Assembly (NCBI GenBank): GCA_027487375.1 | Contig: JAIYDQ010000450.1 | Coordinates: 1-34,289 of the forward strand | Direction: 5' to 3' | Source: Planctomycetaceae bacterium | Lineage (GTDB): Bacteria; Planctomycetota; Planctomycetia; Pirellulales; Pirellulaceae | Length of the DNA stretch: 34,289 bases | In this document: one piece after another, positions 8,873 to 17,263 of the stretch | How positions within the stretch are numbered: position 1 is the first letter of the stretch | Layout: every line of letters begins with the position of its first letter | Notes under the pieces: generated by a model | Seen by the model: the letters and a program-made list of their open reading frames with translations, nothing else | Databases searched by the model: none | What the model was told of the DNA's origin: nothing | Position numbers and translations under genes: made by a program

Positions 8873-9118
8873 CCTCTGTGCTCTCTGCGCCTCTGTGTTT
8901 TAAAATCTCAACTTTTGCAACTGTGTGATTTACCTAGAGCAATTCAGCTAGTCTGATCTTAGTAGGATAGGCTTCCAGCCTGTCGGCTTCGCTATCGACA
9001 GGCTGGAAGCCTATCCTACAACTGGTTGTCATGCTCTATCGGTAGCTACATCAACCTAAGAATCGATCCAGCAGTGGCCCGGGGGCGAGTGAAACACAGA
9101 GGCACCGAGGACACAGAG
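8873..9118. repeat. Second inverted pair of CCTCTGTG / CACAGAGG repeat
   Basis: Left arm 8873-8900 (CCTCTGTGCTCTCTGCGCCT...) and right arm 9092-9118 (AAACACAGAGGCACCGAG...) are approximate reverse complements and are close copies of the pair at 62-219. Here the interval is about 190 bp and contains another repeat family. Confidence 0.8.
8962..9075. repeat. Palindromic element, copy 1 (24-bp perfect stem)
   Basis: Arms 8962-8985 and 8996-9019 are perfectly complementary over 24 bp around a 10-nt loop; the stem begins GTAGGATAGGCTTCCAGCCT. Conservation with copy 2 (21033-21143) continues past the stem to a shared tail, TAGCTACA.CAA.CTAAGAATCGAT, ending near 9070. The unit is therefore about 110 bp, not just a hairpin. 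A transcript would fold stably on either strand, but there is no T-run. Confidence 0.85.
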
Positions 9119-9270
9119 CGAAATGATGCGATTCTTTAATGATGACGAGACTCTAGCCTACTGCCTGAGAGCAATTAGTAGAATGTGATCTGATTTGAGA
9201 TCGATGCGTTAAACAATCGACTCTTGCAATAGCGATAACAATCTTTTGTTCGTTGCAAAAGATGCTTTGA

Positions 9271-10215
9271 TTAAAACGGTTTTAGGTAAGCGTACCATCG
9301 AGTGAACCAACCACGCGAGTATCCGTCTCGAACCTGTCCGCGCTCAACTTTGTTAACCTTTAGATCGGTTATGTCTTTGCTTAGAACGACATTGTCGGGA
9401 CCGACGTCTTGAGGCCTACATACTCCCGACAGAGAAACCTCCCAATCATTGTCATTCAACCGAATGGTCTTGTGAGCGGAGATCACAAGATTACCGTTCG
9501 GACGGATGTCTGCGATTTCGGCGGCAATATTGAAGGTGATTTCCTCACGCGTTTGGAGGTTCGAGTTCGATCGGTAGACTTCATTCTCTAAACCACCGAT
9601 TCTTTGGTCTCCATCGGATTGCTCGGCGGGCTTTACGGTATCTATCCCGACCAGTCGGACCCAATCAGAGAGTCGAGCATCGAAAGACAAGCTTTTACGC
9701 GACTGTGCATTTCCTTGCGAATTCGATTGTGCTATCTCGGAGACGCGAATCGAAATGATGTCGTGAATGCGAAGGTTTCGTGACGCTGATGGTGGCACAA
9801 ACGTCCATGAAGCAGCGAGCGGATTTGGATTTTGCGAAGGATCCATCGTCATTGGCTGCATCCCCGGAAATGGTCCAGCAAAAGAACCAGGTGAGGGGGC
9901 TCCGTATCCGGCCTGTGCTTGCGCTTCTACTTGGTAAGCCATTTCTGGAGACATCGGAAACTGCCCGGGCATGCCAGAAGGATTCGCATACTGCTGCATC
10001 ATCTGAGGTGACATCTGGTTTGTTCCGGGAAGGGGTTGTTGCACGTTGGCAACTTGCGAAACGTTCACTTGTCGCGGTCGATTGTACAAGCTTCCAGACT
10101 GTCCGAGGGAAATACTCCCCATCGAAGCTATCAACCAAAACAAAATGCTGCACCGAAGTATTGACAACGGTCCGGTTTGAAATGGTCTGTGCTGAACTGC
10201 CTGGGGTTTTCTCAT
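9271..10215 (-). CDS. flgH: Flagellar L-ring protein FlgH
   Basis: The 314-aa product has a signal peptide (SILFWLIASMGSISLGQ), then a Pro/Met/Gln-rich linker (about 45-130), then the FlgH domain: RNLRIHDIISIRVSEIAQS, LQTREEITFNIAAEIADI, PNGNLVISAHKTIRLN, LSGVCRPQDVGPDNVV and a C-terminal SRGWFTRWYAYLKPF. FlgH forms the outer-membrane L ring, the bushing around the flagellar rod. Classical FlgH is a lipoprotein; here no cysteine follows the signal peptide, so signal peptidase I cleavage is expected. The linker is unusually long. It is the last gene of the flgF-flgG-flgA-flgH group, 27 bp after flgA, with GGAG upstream of the ATG. Confidence 0.92.
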   Translation of the reverse strand: MRKPQAVQHRPFQTGPLSILRCSILFWLIASMGSISLGQSGSLYNRPRQVNVSQVANVQQPLPGTNQMSPQMMQQYANPSGMPGQFPMSPEMAYQVEAQAQAGYGAPSPGSFAGPFPGMQPMTMDPSQNPNPLAASWTFVPPSASRNLRIHDIISIRVSEIAQSNSQGNAQSRKSLSFDARLSDWVRLVGIDTVKPAEQSDGDQRIGGLENEVYRSNSNLQTREEITFNIAAEIADIRPNGNLVISAHKTIRLNDNDWEVSLSGVCRPQDVGPDNVVLSKDITDLKVNKVERGQVRDGYSRGWFTRWYAYLKPF

Positions 10216-10242
10216 GCTACTTGAGCTCCGATTATAATTCGA

Positions 10243-11466
10243 CTAGCGAAGTGTATTGGCGGCCGCGATGGCTTCGACTTGTCCTGGTCCTATCACACGA
10301 GCGACAAGCTTCTTTTTGTTGCCGGCGACTTCTACTTGGATCACATCATCTTGGCCGCCGCTTTCAAGTGCCTTGCCGCTCGTCTGAGCCACAATCGCAC
10401 CGGCGACAACTTGGATTTCAATGGTTTCGTTCTGGAGCACGATTCTCGGTGCTCCGACGTCACGTCGTTGGATTGGTTGTCCTGTACTAATCGCACGGCG
10501 AAGTTCCTGCCCGATCAACTGCGATCGGTCGATAAAGCAATCCTCCATCGGGATTTTCGCGCTCGGCGACAATACGATTTCCTTGAGATCTTCGTCTGAC
10601 ACGATCCGTCCCTTCGGAAGCGGACCGACGGCGGCCCAAACCGAAGGCGGCAGCGAGATTGTTGCATCAATTAAGGCTGTCCGTTTCTCGCCATTGGAAT
10701 TAAACAAGATCTCAAACTGCTGTGAACCAGTCCACGGCGCATGTCCACCGGAGACACCGACAATGTTGTTCCGAAGCGCGAGCGTTTGCTGAACTTGCAA
10801 CGGGAGTTCAACTTCGATTTGCAACGGGAGGCTTTCGTTGGCAGTCGTCTGGATATAGTTGAGAATCACTTGAACGACATTTCGTTTTGCATTAACAGTA
10901 GTTTGCGGCGTTAGATAGGCAGGCGTGAATGGCTTAGAATCCGTATTCGATAAATTTGTTGTCGCACTTGCAGTGATTACCGAATTGTCGTTTCGCGTGT
11001 CGGAAGCGGCGCGATTCAGTTTACAAACCGATGCTCCCATCCACTGAATGTTTTCTGTGGGAATGCCACGAAGCTCAAGAGTTCGTTGGATGTCTCTTCG
11101 GTCCAAATATTGACTTTCGCCGATAGCGGGCGATGGGCCTACTGAGATCGCCTCGATAGCTCCAAGGGAAGCCGGTACATCACCGGAGATGGTTGCAATG
11201 TCACTTAGTCGTATAAGGTTGCTGGAGCAGTTAACCGAGGCTTTTAGCTCGATCTGTAGCGAATTCTTACTGATTGCTTTTCCATAAGATTGCCCGTTCG
11301 ATTGCTGTTGAGCATAAGCAATGCCGACTGCGAGCAACCACAGCGCACATCCGGGCAGCAGCCTTCGAAGATCCAGCAACCGACTGATCAGCCGAAACCG
11401 CCAACGGTTCGATAATCGCTGACGAAGTGTCTTTTCAAAAGATCGGTGCAACTGAGTGTTATGCAT
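10243..11466 (-). CDS. flgA: Flagellar P-ring assembly chaperone FlgA
   Basis: A 407-aa exported protein. A basic N-terminus is followed by a hydrophobic segment (LLPGCALWLLAVGIAYAQ). The C-terminal part (about 280-407) is the SAF/FlgA chaperone domain: KGRIVSDEDLKEIVLSP, DRSQLIGQELRRAISTGQPI, then the strand-rich VQNETIEIQVVAGAI..-like end. FlgA binds FlgI in the periplasm before P-ring assembly. The protein is nearly twice the length of E. coli FlgA because of an N-terminal half with one or two extra beta-rich segments (IRLSDIATISGDVPASLGA). Spacing is 178 bp from flgG and 27 bp to flgH. ATG is used as start. Confidence 0.9.
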   Translation of the reverse strand: MHNTQLHRSFEKTLRQRLSNRWRFRLISRLLDLRRLLPGCALWLLAVGIAYAQQQSNGQSYGKAISKNSLQIELKASVNCSSNLIRLSDIATISGDVPASLGAIEAISVGPSPAIGESQYLDRRDIQRTLELRGIPTENIQWMGASVCKLNRAASDTRNDNSVITASATTNLSNTDSKPFTPAYLTPQTTVNAKRNVVQVILNYIQTTANESLPLQIEVELPLQVQQTLALRNNIVGVSGGHAPWTGSQQFEILFNSNGEKRTALIDATISLPPSVWAAVGPLPKGRIVSDEDLKEIVLSPSAKIPMEDCFIDRSQLIGQELRRAISTGQPIQRRDVGAPRIVLQNETIEIQVVAGAIVAQTSGKALESGGQDDVIQVEVAGNKKKLVARVIGPGQVEAIAAANTLR

Positions 11467-11643
11467 GCTTGCTACTGCTTATGACCTGTGGGATTGAGTT
11501 CATGATATATTCTTTGCTGCGGCAATTAAATCTTCTGAAGTACATGCGTTAGAGGAAATATGATTGATTGAATCGGCTAGCCTATGTGGCTTGAAGGTCC
11601 ATCAAAATTATTATTGCCGCCAGTGTTTGTTTTTCTTGCAAGA

Positions 11644-12447
11644 CTATCTACGAAGATTCGCGATTTGCTGCAGGATCTGATCTCCGGCTTGAATCGCTTG
11701 CGAGTTCAGTTCGAAGCCTCGCTGCGTCGTGATGAGATCAATCAGTTCTTTAACCGGCTCGACGTTGGAAGCTTCTAAGGAGCCTTGTCGCATGATTCCT
11801 AATCCGTTTGTTCCTGCTGGTTGCAGGTTTGCTGCTCCCGAAGCATCGGTTTGCATGTACATGTTCTCACCCATTTTTAATAATCCATCAGGATTAATAA
11901 AGCTTGCAAGCTGCATCTCGCCCTGCTGCTGAAGTTCGACTGTTCCAGGGGTCCGCGTCATGACTTGGCCGTTGGAGTTGATGACGATCGCAGTCGCTTC
12001 CGGCGGAATGGTGATTGGTGGTTCGAGCAGTCGTCCTGTTTGAGCTGATCCGATGACAAGCTGACCGTTCGCGTTGACGTTCAAGTTTCCGGCACGTGTG
12101 TAGAAGAAGTTTTGCGTCACAGGGTCTTGAACTTGCAAGAATCCGGGACCCTCGATTGCTATGTCGAGATCTCGCCCTGTGTCTTGGATGGTTCCTTGAC
12201 GGTAGTCTGACTGAGTACTCTGTACTCGAGCTCCTAAGCCAACTTCGATGCCTGTGGGCGTTGGGTTCTGCTGAGCGTCTAATTGCCCTGGGTAGGTTTC
12301 ATTACGATAGAGAAGGTCTTCGAAGTTGGCTCGATCGCGTTTGAAGGCGGTGGTGTTGATGTTCGCTAGATTATTCGCGATCACGTCTAGCTTGGTCTGC
12401 ATTGCATCCATGCCAGTCGCTGCCGTGTAGAGTGTCTGTACGCTCAT
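11644..12447 (-). CDS. flgG: Distal rod protein FlgG
   Basis: A 267-aa protein of normal length. The N-terminal rod/hook motif is LYTAATGMDAMQTKLDVIANNLANINTTAFK. The centre has DLDIAIEGPGFLQVQ. The C-terminus has EASNVEPVKELIDLITTQRGFELNSQAIQAGDQILQ, the usual distal-rod ending. FlgG forms the distal rod between the MS ring and hook and is exported by the flagellar type III apparatus, so the absence of a signal peptide is expected. It starts 39 bp after the flgF stop and is probably co-transcribed with it. Confidence 0.96.
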   Translation of the reverse strand: MSVQTLYTAATGMDAMQTKLDVIANNLANINTTAFKRDRANFEDLLYRNETYPGQLDAQQNPTPTGIEVGLGARVQSTQSDYRQGTIQDTGRDLDIAIEGPGFLQVQDPVTQNFFYTRAGNLNVNANGQLVIGSAQTGRLLEPPITIPPEATAIVINSNGQVMTRTPGTVELQQQGEMQLASFINPDGLLKMGENMYMQTDASGAANLQPAGTNGLGIMRQGSLEASNVEPVKELIDLITTQRGFELNSQAIQAGDQILQQIANLRR

Positions 12448-12486
12448 TGACTTATTCCAGTTAAGGTATTCGTTCTAGGTATATCG

Positions 12487-13239
12487 CTATTCTTTTAGTA
12501 ATCGACCAACAAGATTTCCGTATGCTTGATCTTGATGCTGCATCATGCGCAAGTTGGCTTCATACAATCGTGTCGATTCGATCAGCTCCATCATGGCCGA
12601 TGTTGGAACAACAGCCGACTTCTCTAGATGTCCCGATACCACATTTCGCTCGTTGGGAGCAACAGGATCCACCGTTGCAAGCGAGCGAAATAGATTGTCG
12701 CCGACGCGCGAAAGATCTCCTGGTTCTTTGGGAGCCACGATCATTAATGTCCTAGACTCGCCAGCTTGCTGAATCTCTCCATTGTCACGCGCATTAAAGG
12801 GGAGTCGCGGATCGATGCGAATCGGATTTCCGTCGGACGCTAAGACAGGATCTCCATTAGTCGTCGTAAGCGTTCCTGATGAATCAAATAGAAAATTGCC
12901 AGCACGGGTCAACAGTTGCTCTTCGCCACGCTGAACAACGAAAAAACCCGAATTGTTATTGATCGCAAAATCTGTCTGACGGCCGGTCTGTTCAATAGGC
13001 CCCTGGTCCATCATCGTCTTGTTAGGTTTGATGGCGACTCCGCCACCGATGTCGTCAACTCCACCAGAGCCCGGAGAAACCATTCCCTGCTCAATCGCTT
13101 CGCTATGGCGAGCTTGGAGCATCGCAAGATGGGGTTTGAAACCCGGTGTATTCACGTTCGCCAGATTATGACTCAGGACTTCCAAGCGATGATTCTGAGC
13201 ATTTGCACCAGCGGCTGATAAATAGATTCCGTAAGCCAT
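12487..13239 (-). CDS. flgF: Proximal rod protein FlgF
   Basis: A 250-aa protein. The N-terminal motif is GIYLSAAGANAQNHRLEVLSHNLANVNTPGFK; the middle has TDFAINNNSGFFVVQRGEEQLLTRAGNF; the end is SAMMELIESTRLYEANLRMMQHQDQAYGNLVGRLL. The C-terminal ending and shorter length suggest FlgF rather than FlgG, but the two are paralogues and the assignment rests on this and on its place before flgG. It is the first gene of the minus-strand flagellar group. The upstream 100 bp show no clear sigma-54 or FliA-type promoter and no good Shine-Dalgarno sequence. Confidence 0.88.
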   Translation of the reverse strand: MAYGIYLSAAGANAQNHRLEVLSHNLANVNTPGFKPHLAMLQARHSEAIEQGMVSPGSGGVDDIGGGVAIKPNKTMMDQGPIEQTGRQTDFAINNNSGFFVVQRGEEQLLTRAGNFLFDSSGTLTTTNGDPVLASDGNPIRIDPRLPFNARDNGEIQQAGESRTLMIVAPKEPGDLSRVGDNLFRSLATVDPVAPNERNVVSGHLEKSAVVPTSAMMELIESTRLYEANLRMMQHQDQAYGNLVGRLLKE

Positions 13240-13703
13240 GAAGCATCAACCCACAACCATCCTTCGTAAGCACGAACGAACGGTTGATTCGATTAGTTTT
13301 CGCTCCCCTGCAAACCACAATCGACACACCGCCCGGTACAGTACGAAAGATTGTTCGAGGAGCGAAAGAGCAATCCCAATCGATTCGTAGGATGCAGGGT
13401 TCGAAGATGCCTTCTTGTTTACGGTTTCGTAAGATAAAATGCGAGGGCATCGGTTTCGATGACCTTCAGCTTAAGGAAATGGGTGTGAAGGCATTAACAT
13501 CGGGCAGATCGTACTGCCACAAGGGTGCTGGGAGTTTTGCAACAGAGGTCAAATACATCTGGCGTTGGCACACTTGACGTTGTTTCTGTCGACGTCTGAA
13601 TTTGGAATTAGGCCTCGGCAATAATCAATGTTAGAGATTTTCATCGGAAATCCTTTTTAGGCTTCACTTCGTTTTCTCAGTTTATACGTTCTTTAGGTGT
13701 TTT
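13240..13703. other. Divergent intergenic region flgF / mtnC
   Basis: A 464-bp stretch. A 97-codon plus-strand frame (13284-13577) is rich in Arg, Lys and Ser, has no recognised domain and no ribosome binding site, and I reject it. A weak stem (GATTT...AAATC followed by CTTTTT near 13627-13655) is not convincing as a terminator. Promoters for the flagellar group and mtnC should be here, but I cannot place them. Confidence 0.5.
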
Positions 13704-14450
13704 TTGAATAACTCTGATTGGCAGCCGACATCTGTTCCGCTTGGGATATTGTTGGATATCGAAGGGACAACTTCGAGTATTGAATTTGTTTACAACGTGA
13801 TGTTTCCGTTCGCACGGCAAGGTATGGAAGCGTGCATGGAAAGCGTTGCGAGGGATGTAGATCTTCAAGCCTCCATGCGGCAAGTTTCGGTTGATGCTGG
13901 GCATGGTGAGGATTTTCAGGCTTGGCTTGGTCCGATGGAGGACCGTTCATTTGTGGAGCGGGCGACGAGCCATTTGCTTGGGCTCATGGATAGCGACAGT
14001 AAGTCAACGGGCTTGAAAAGTCTTCAAGGGCATATTTGGAAATCGGGCTTCGAATCGGGTGAGCTCAAGTCGCATTTGTACGACGATGTCTACCCAGCAT
14101 TACTCCGATGGGCGCGTCGTGAGATTGATATTCGAATCTATTCTTCGGGAAGTGTTGTTGCGCAAAAACTTTTTTTCGGCTATACGCCGTTGGGTGATTT
14201 GAGAAGTTTTTTCAAAGGCTTTTACGATACTACTATTGGTGGCAAACGCGATTCGATTAGCTATCAAAGGATTTCAAACGAGTTTGCGGTTGATCCGAAG
14301 TCGATTGTTTTCTTTAGCGACAATCCATCTGAGATTGTGGCAGCGACTGAAGCGGGCATGACGGCAATCACGGTGGTTCGACCTGGCAATGCCCCACTCC
14401 CTCATGACTTTGCTATGCCGAAAGTGACTTCTTTCGCAAACCTTTGGTAG
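13704..14450 (+). CDS. mtnC: Acireductone synthase (enolase-phosphatase E1)
   Basis: A 248-aa HAD-superfamily enzyme of normal length. HAD motif I appears as LLDIEGTTSSIEFVYNVMFP (nucleophile Asp18), motif II as IYSSGSVVAQKLFFGYTPLGD, the motif III lysine in GGKRDSISYQRI, and motif IV as VFFSDNPSEIVAATEAGM. It converts 2,3-diketo-5-methylthiopentyl-1-phosphate to the acireductone in the methionine salvage pathway, first enolising and then dephosphorylating. The only usable start in front of the conserved region is TTG 13704, with a weak TTAGGTG upstream. No other salvage gene (mtnA, mtnB, mtnD) is in the window. Confidence 0.94.
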   Translation: MNNSDWQPTSVPLGILLDIEGTTSSIEFVYNVMFPFARQGMEACMESVARDVDLQASMRQVSVDAGHGEDFQAWLGPMEDRSFVERATSHLLGLMDSDSKSTGLKSLQGHIWKSGFESGELKSHLYDDVYPALLRWARREIDIRIYSSGSVVAQKLFFGYTPLGDLRSFFKGFYDTTIGGKRDSISYQRISNEFAVDPKSIVFFSDNPSEIVAATEAGMTAITVVRPGNAPLPHDFAMPKVTSFANLW

Positions 14451-14788
14451 GTCATGAAGCTTGCGTTAGGGCCAAGTTTATTACGTCTTCTCTTGCCCGA
14501 CACTTGGTGTTGGATACTATTGGGCTGCTTTGAAGCGAGCTCGCAACAAACCATTTCTTTAAGTGTTTGGCATGTGAGTTGCTTCCTTTCAGGATGAGAG
14601 ATGAAACGACTGTACTGATTGTGTCATTGCATGCAACGCAATGATGGCGGTTTGGTAAGTTGTGATAGCAGGGATGGTGGCGCGGTCTGGAGGCCGTGCA
14701 CAAGTCTCATTGGTAAGCTTGGCTGATTCGCAACAACACGAAGTTGTTTGTCTCGGTTAGTCGAGCAATCATGGAAGGGGGAATGGTC
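14451..14788. other. Intergenic region
   Basis: A 338-bp stretch before the unknown exported protein. An 83-codon minus-strand frame (14452-14703) has no recognisable features. I see no terminator with a T-run after mtnC and no repeat seen elsewhere in the window. Confidence 0.45.
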
Positions 14789-15868
14789 ATGGGTTCAATG
14801 ATCTTCGTTTTAATCGCTGGCTTCAGTAGTTTGGCGACCGTCAGTTTTGATGTTCAGCCAATCGTTCCTGCAACGCCCGTAGCGACATCGATGGTGCAGC
14901 CACAGATACCAGGTAGTCGCTTCGTTCAAGTTCGTTTGGATATCAACTCGATGGTGCCACCTGAGTTTCGCGGCGAAGTGGTCGAGTCGGTCGTACAAGT
15001 TTCGACTCGTAGCGATTGGGTGCAAGTCGCTGATTACTGGCCTAAAACGGAGCTAGGAACTAATGTTCAAGGCTCAGTCGAAGTCGCGCAAGACTTGGAT
15101 CAACAACGTGAAGCAGCCATCCAGGGTGCAGCGGGCTATCTGGGAATTGGCTCAGCGAGAGGACACGCTTTTTTTCAAGAAAATCTCAAGCTGAATGTCC
15201 AGTACAACCAACAACCTCCCATGCATCTCCTCACCGCCGCTGGGACGATGGATCGTCGTTCGGGCGCATACTTCAAAATGAGGTCAACTCCTCAGGCCGT
15301 GCTAGAGGGCTCCCGAACGTTTGAACTGATGCTCGAAGTTCCTCAATCATGGCGTGGCGATATCCTGGAAGTACGAATGAATGCGTACGGTACGAAAGCG
15401 CAGAAGAAGTCCGCCAAGCATCAAGGGGTTGGCGAAGGACGTTTTCTAATAGCCGTGTATGCTGACGGTGATATCGAAGCTGCTGAAATGGCGATGCGAT
15501 TCGTACAGCAGCAATCGCATCTTCGTGAAGTCGCTGATCGCTTTTCGAAAGAAGTAGATCGAACGATGTTTCCAAGTCCAATGCACAAACTCGGTAAAGC
15601 CTTGGATATCTACGAGCCACGTATTCCAAGAAACTACTTGGATCAATGGATTTTTGGTCGCGAGCCACAGCAACCGATCTCGCAACTGCCCGTTGATTTG
15701 CGTGTTGCGATGCTCGACTACGCTGAGATGAAACTTGGAATGGAACTGCTTGCCTCAGGTGGAATCATCTCGATCGCTCAACGACCAACTCACGTGTCAT
15801 TGAAGATCGCTATGCCCGATAACTACCCTGAAGCACCTGCCGAGAATTCAGAATCCGTGTTTCGATAA
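14789..15868 (+). CDS. Exported protein of unknown function
   Basis: The product is about 359 aa. An N-terminal hydrophobic segment (MGSMIFVLIAGFSSLATVSF) suggests a signal peptide or single anchor. The rest is soluble, with no transmembrane segment: a beta-rich middle (SRTFELMLEVPQSWRGDILEVRMNAYG) is followed by a helical part (AAEMAMRFVQQQSHLREVADRFSKEVDRT and QLPVDLRVAMLDYAEMKLGM). I do not recognise the family; it may be restricted to planctomycetes. I place the start at ATG 14789 because AAGGGGG lies at 14775-14781. In-frame ATGs at 14771 and 14783 and a TTG at 14744 are alternatives. It follows mtnC by over 300 bp, so co-transcription is uncertain. Confidence 0.75.
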   Translation: MGSMIFVLIAGFSSLATVSFDVQPIVPATPVATSMVQPQIPGSRFVQVRLDINSMVPPEFRGEVVESVVQVSTRSDWVQVADYWPKTELGTNVQGSVEVAQDLDQQREAAIQGAAGYLGIGSARGHAFFQENLKLNVQYNQQPPMHLLTAAGTMDRRSGAYFKMRSTPQAVLEGSRTFELMLEVPQSWRGDILEVRMNAYGTKAQKKSAKHQGVGEGRFLIAVYADGDIEAAEMAMRFVQQQSHLREVADRFSKEVDRTMFPSPMHKLGKALDIYEPRIPRNYLDQWIFGREPQQPISQLPVDLRVAMLDYAEMKLGMELLASGGIISIAQRPTHVSLKIAMPDNYPEAPAENSESVFR

Positions 15869-15883
15869 CGCAAAAGTGTCGTA

Positions 15884-15905
15884 GGATGGGACCTCTGTCC
15901 CGTCC
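15884..15905. repeat. GGGACCTCTGTCCC hairpin
   Basis: A 9-bp stem with one G-T pair (15884-15892 with 15897-15905) and a CTCT loop, just after the stop codon of the unknown exported protein. It has no T-run, so it is not a classical terminator. Its GTAGGATGGGAC start resembles the GTAGGATAGG start of the longer palindromic element at 8962. Confidence 0.6.
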
Positions 15906-16062
15906 GTTCAAGCCTTCGCAACGGGGCCGCAATCGACAGAACGTACACACCCCCATCATTTACTCAATCAAGCCGATCACTCGATCAGCTTCGGTGCATC
16001 GGTTTGTTTTTTGGGCTGTACCAACAAAAGGTGATAAGCTTATCGCAAAGAGCAAAGCAACT

Positions 16063-16818
16063 TCAGCGTATTTTCCAGATCTTGACATCGTCGATCCAGA
16101 CCGTCGATTTTACGAGGAAACTAAACCAGCGCTTCATCGAATGCGAGAATCCTTCGGAGCGATGTTTTGCGACGACTTTCCCGTCAAGGCTTAATCGAAG
16201 TTCGTCACCCTCGGTCACAATGACCAAATCGTGCCACTGGGTATCCGCTTTCCACGGTACGGTAACTTGCTTGGTCTTGAGCAATGCATCGAGATCTGCG
16301 GGTAGAGGTTCTTTGCGATCCAAGTACGATTGACGCTTCTTTCGGATCGCCAGATTCATGACACCCGTTTTGTGGTCGATTAGCGTGATCGCTTTTTGAG
16401 ACAGAATACCGTAGCAAAGGTGTCCCGCGTGGATGTCTTTAACTTCACGATCAACGAAACCGAGTTGAAGCGATTCGTCCTTATTCAATCCGGGAAACTT
16501 GAAGCGAACAATCGCACCGCCGTCGGTAAAGCCGGCGTCGTGGTGAATGTGTGCAGCATGACGCGCCTCCTTGGTCGCACTAGCGATCTTGAGAATGCCT
16601 TCATCGATATCCGACATCTTGATTTGCGGGACTCGATCAGCAGTCGCACTCTCCCAGCCATTTCCGATGGCCTTCATTCCATTGCCGGTTTCCTCGCGAT
16701 CAAAACTATCGTGAAAAATCAACGTTCCCTTTTCACGTAACCAAGCAGCGTCGTCCGCTTGTACGAAAACAGGAAGCAGTAAAACGAAAACGGAAGCGAA
16801 AGCGGTGCACCGATTCAT
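16063..16818 (-). CDS. Secreted LamG/DUF1080-like protein
   Basis: A 251-aa protein with a clear signal peptide (RCTAFASVFVLLLPVFVQA, cleavage before DDAAW). The mature part has the pattern of planctomycete concanavalin-like sandwich proteins: LIFHDSFDREETGNGMKAIGNGWES at the start, a central VRFKFPG, then KADTQWHDLVIVTEGDELRLSLDGKVVAKH and a closing STVWIDDVKIWKI strand. Such domains are often attached to sugar-processing proteins, but no catalytic motif is visible and the ligand is unknown. ATG 16818 directly precedes the signal peptide; a TTG seven codons upstream is in frame. Confidence 0.8.
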   Translation of the reverse strand: MNRCTAFASVFVLLLPVFVQADDAAWLREKGTLIFHDSFDREETGNGMKAIGNGWESATADRVPQIKMSDIDEGILKIASATKEARHAAHIHHDAGFTDGGAIVRFKFPGLNKDESLQLGFVDREVKDIHAGHLCYGILSQKAITLIDHKTGVMNLAIRKKRQSYLDRKEPLPADLDALLKTKQVTVPWKADTQWHDLVIVTEGDELRLSLDGKVVAKHRSEGFSHSMKRWFSFLVKSTVWIDDVKIWKIR

Positions 16819-16939
16819 GATTTGGATAGCTTGATTCAAGGAATCTCGGATGAAACGACTCTATTTAGGCGTCGCCAACTTAACTGAAAATGATTTGTTT
16901 TTCTGAACCCGACGCTTCGGGTGTCGGAGTAGCAAATTT

Positions 16940-16984
16940 AGCCCCGATATGGGGCGACAGCAATGTGTCGCCCCAGTCGGGGCT
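16940..16984. repeat. GGGGCGACA / TGTCGCCCC hairpin element
   Basis: Outer arms AGCCCCG (16940-16946) and CGGGGCT (16978-16984) pair perfectly, as do inner arms GGGGCGACA (16951-16959) and TGTCGCCCC (16966-16974), with a short internal loop between the two stems. A sequence of this type is a familiar intergenic palindrome in planctomycete genomes. There is no T-run. Confidence 0.8.
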
Positions 16985-17082
16985 TGAACATCAAAATTAA
17001 AAAGATCCCGGGGGCTATCGTCTCTGGTAGGAAGCTATCGTGCCTTCGGCACTAAAGAATACGCAACTTCAAAAAGCCTAAG

Positions 17083-17216
17083 CTAGTTGGACAGCGCCAG
17101 GTTTGCGCTGGAGTCCAGGCTTTAGCCGCTTTGGGCAAATCCAAGATGCGGGGCGCCTAAAGGCTGTACTCCAACGCTGTACTTCAAGACGGCTCAATCC
17201 AACGCAGTCCAACTAG
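17083..17216. repeat. Long imperfect inverted repeat (134 bp)
   Basis: Outer arms CTAGTTGGAC (17083-17092) and GTCCAACTAG (17207-17216) are perfect. Inner arms of about 25 bp (17105-17129, GCGCTGGAGTCCAGGCTTTA..., and 17153-17177, GCGCCTAAAGGCTGTACTCC...) pair with a few mismatches. The whole unit could extrude as a cruciform or fold as a long RNA hairpin. It lies just downstream of the flgI stop codon. Confidence 0.8.
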
Positions 17217-17263
17217 GGATTGAACGTCAATCATTTCCTAGTTTACGCTTGCATGCGTTTACC

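Larger units (their letters stand above)
8769..9270. other. Intergenic region with nested repeats
   Basis: A 502-bp gap between the ends of two convergent genes (lipoate-ligase-like and flgH). No gene is evident. It contains an outer inverted pair of the CCTCTGTG-type repeat (8873-8900 and 9092-9118) enclosing a 24-bp perfect palindrome with extra conserved flank (8962-9075). Both repeat families recur elsewhere in the window. Confidence 0.8.
16819..17263. other. Intergenic region with stacked palindromes
   Basis: A 445-bp stretch with no gene. It holds three inverted repeats: a 6-bp stem ACCCGA/TCGGGT (16907-16922), a two-part stem with AGCCCCG/CGGGGCT outside GGGGCGACA/TGTCGCCCC (16940-16984), and a long imperfect inverted repeat (17083-17216). 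Confidence 0.75.

Noticed and set aside
13284-13577. 97-aa plus-strand frame between flgF and mtnC
   Set aside because: Basic, no domain, no ribosome binding site; lies in a divergent promoter region.
13627-13660. GATTT...AAATC followed by T-run as terminator
   Set aside because: Stem of only five A/T-rich pairs, too weak to call.
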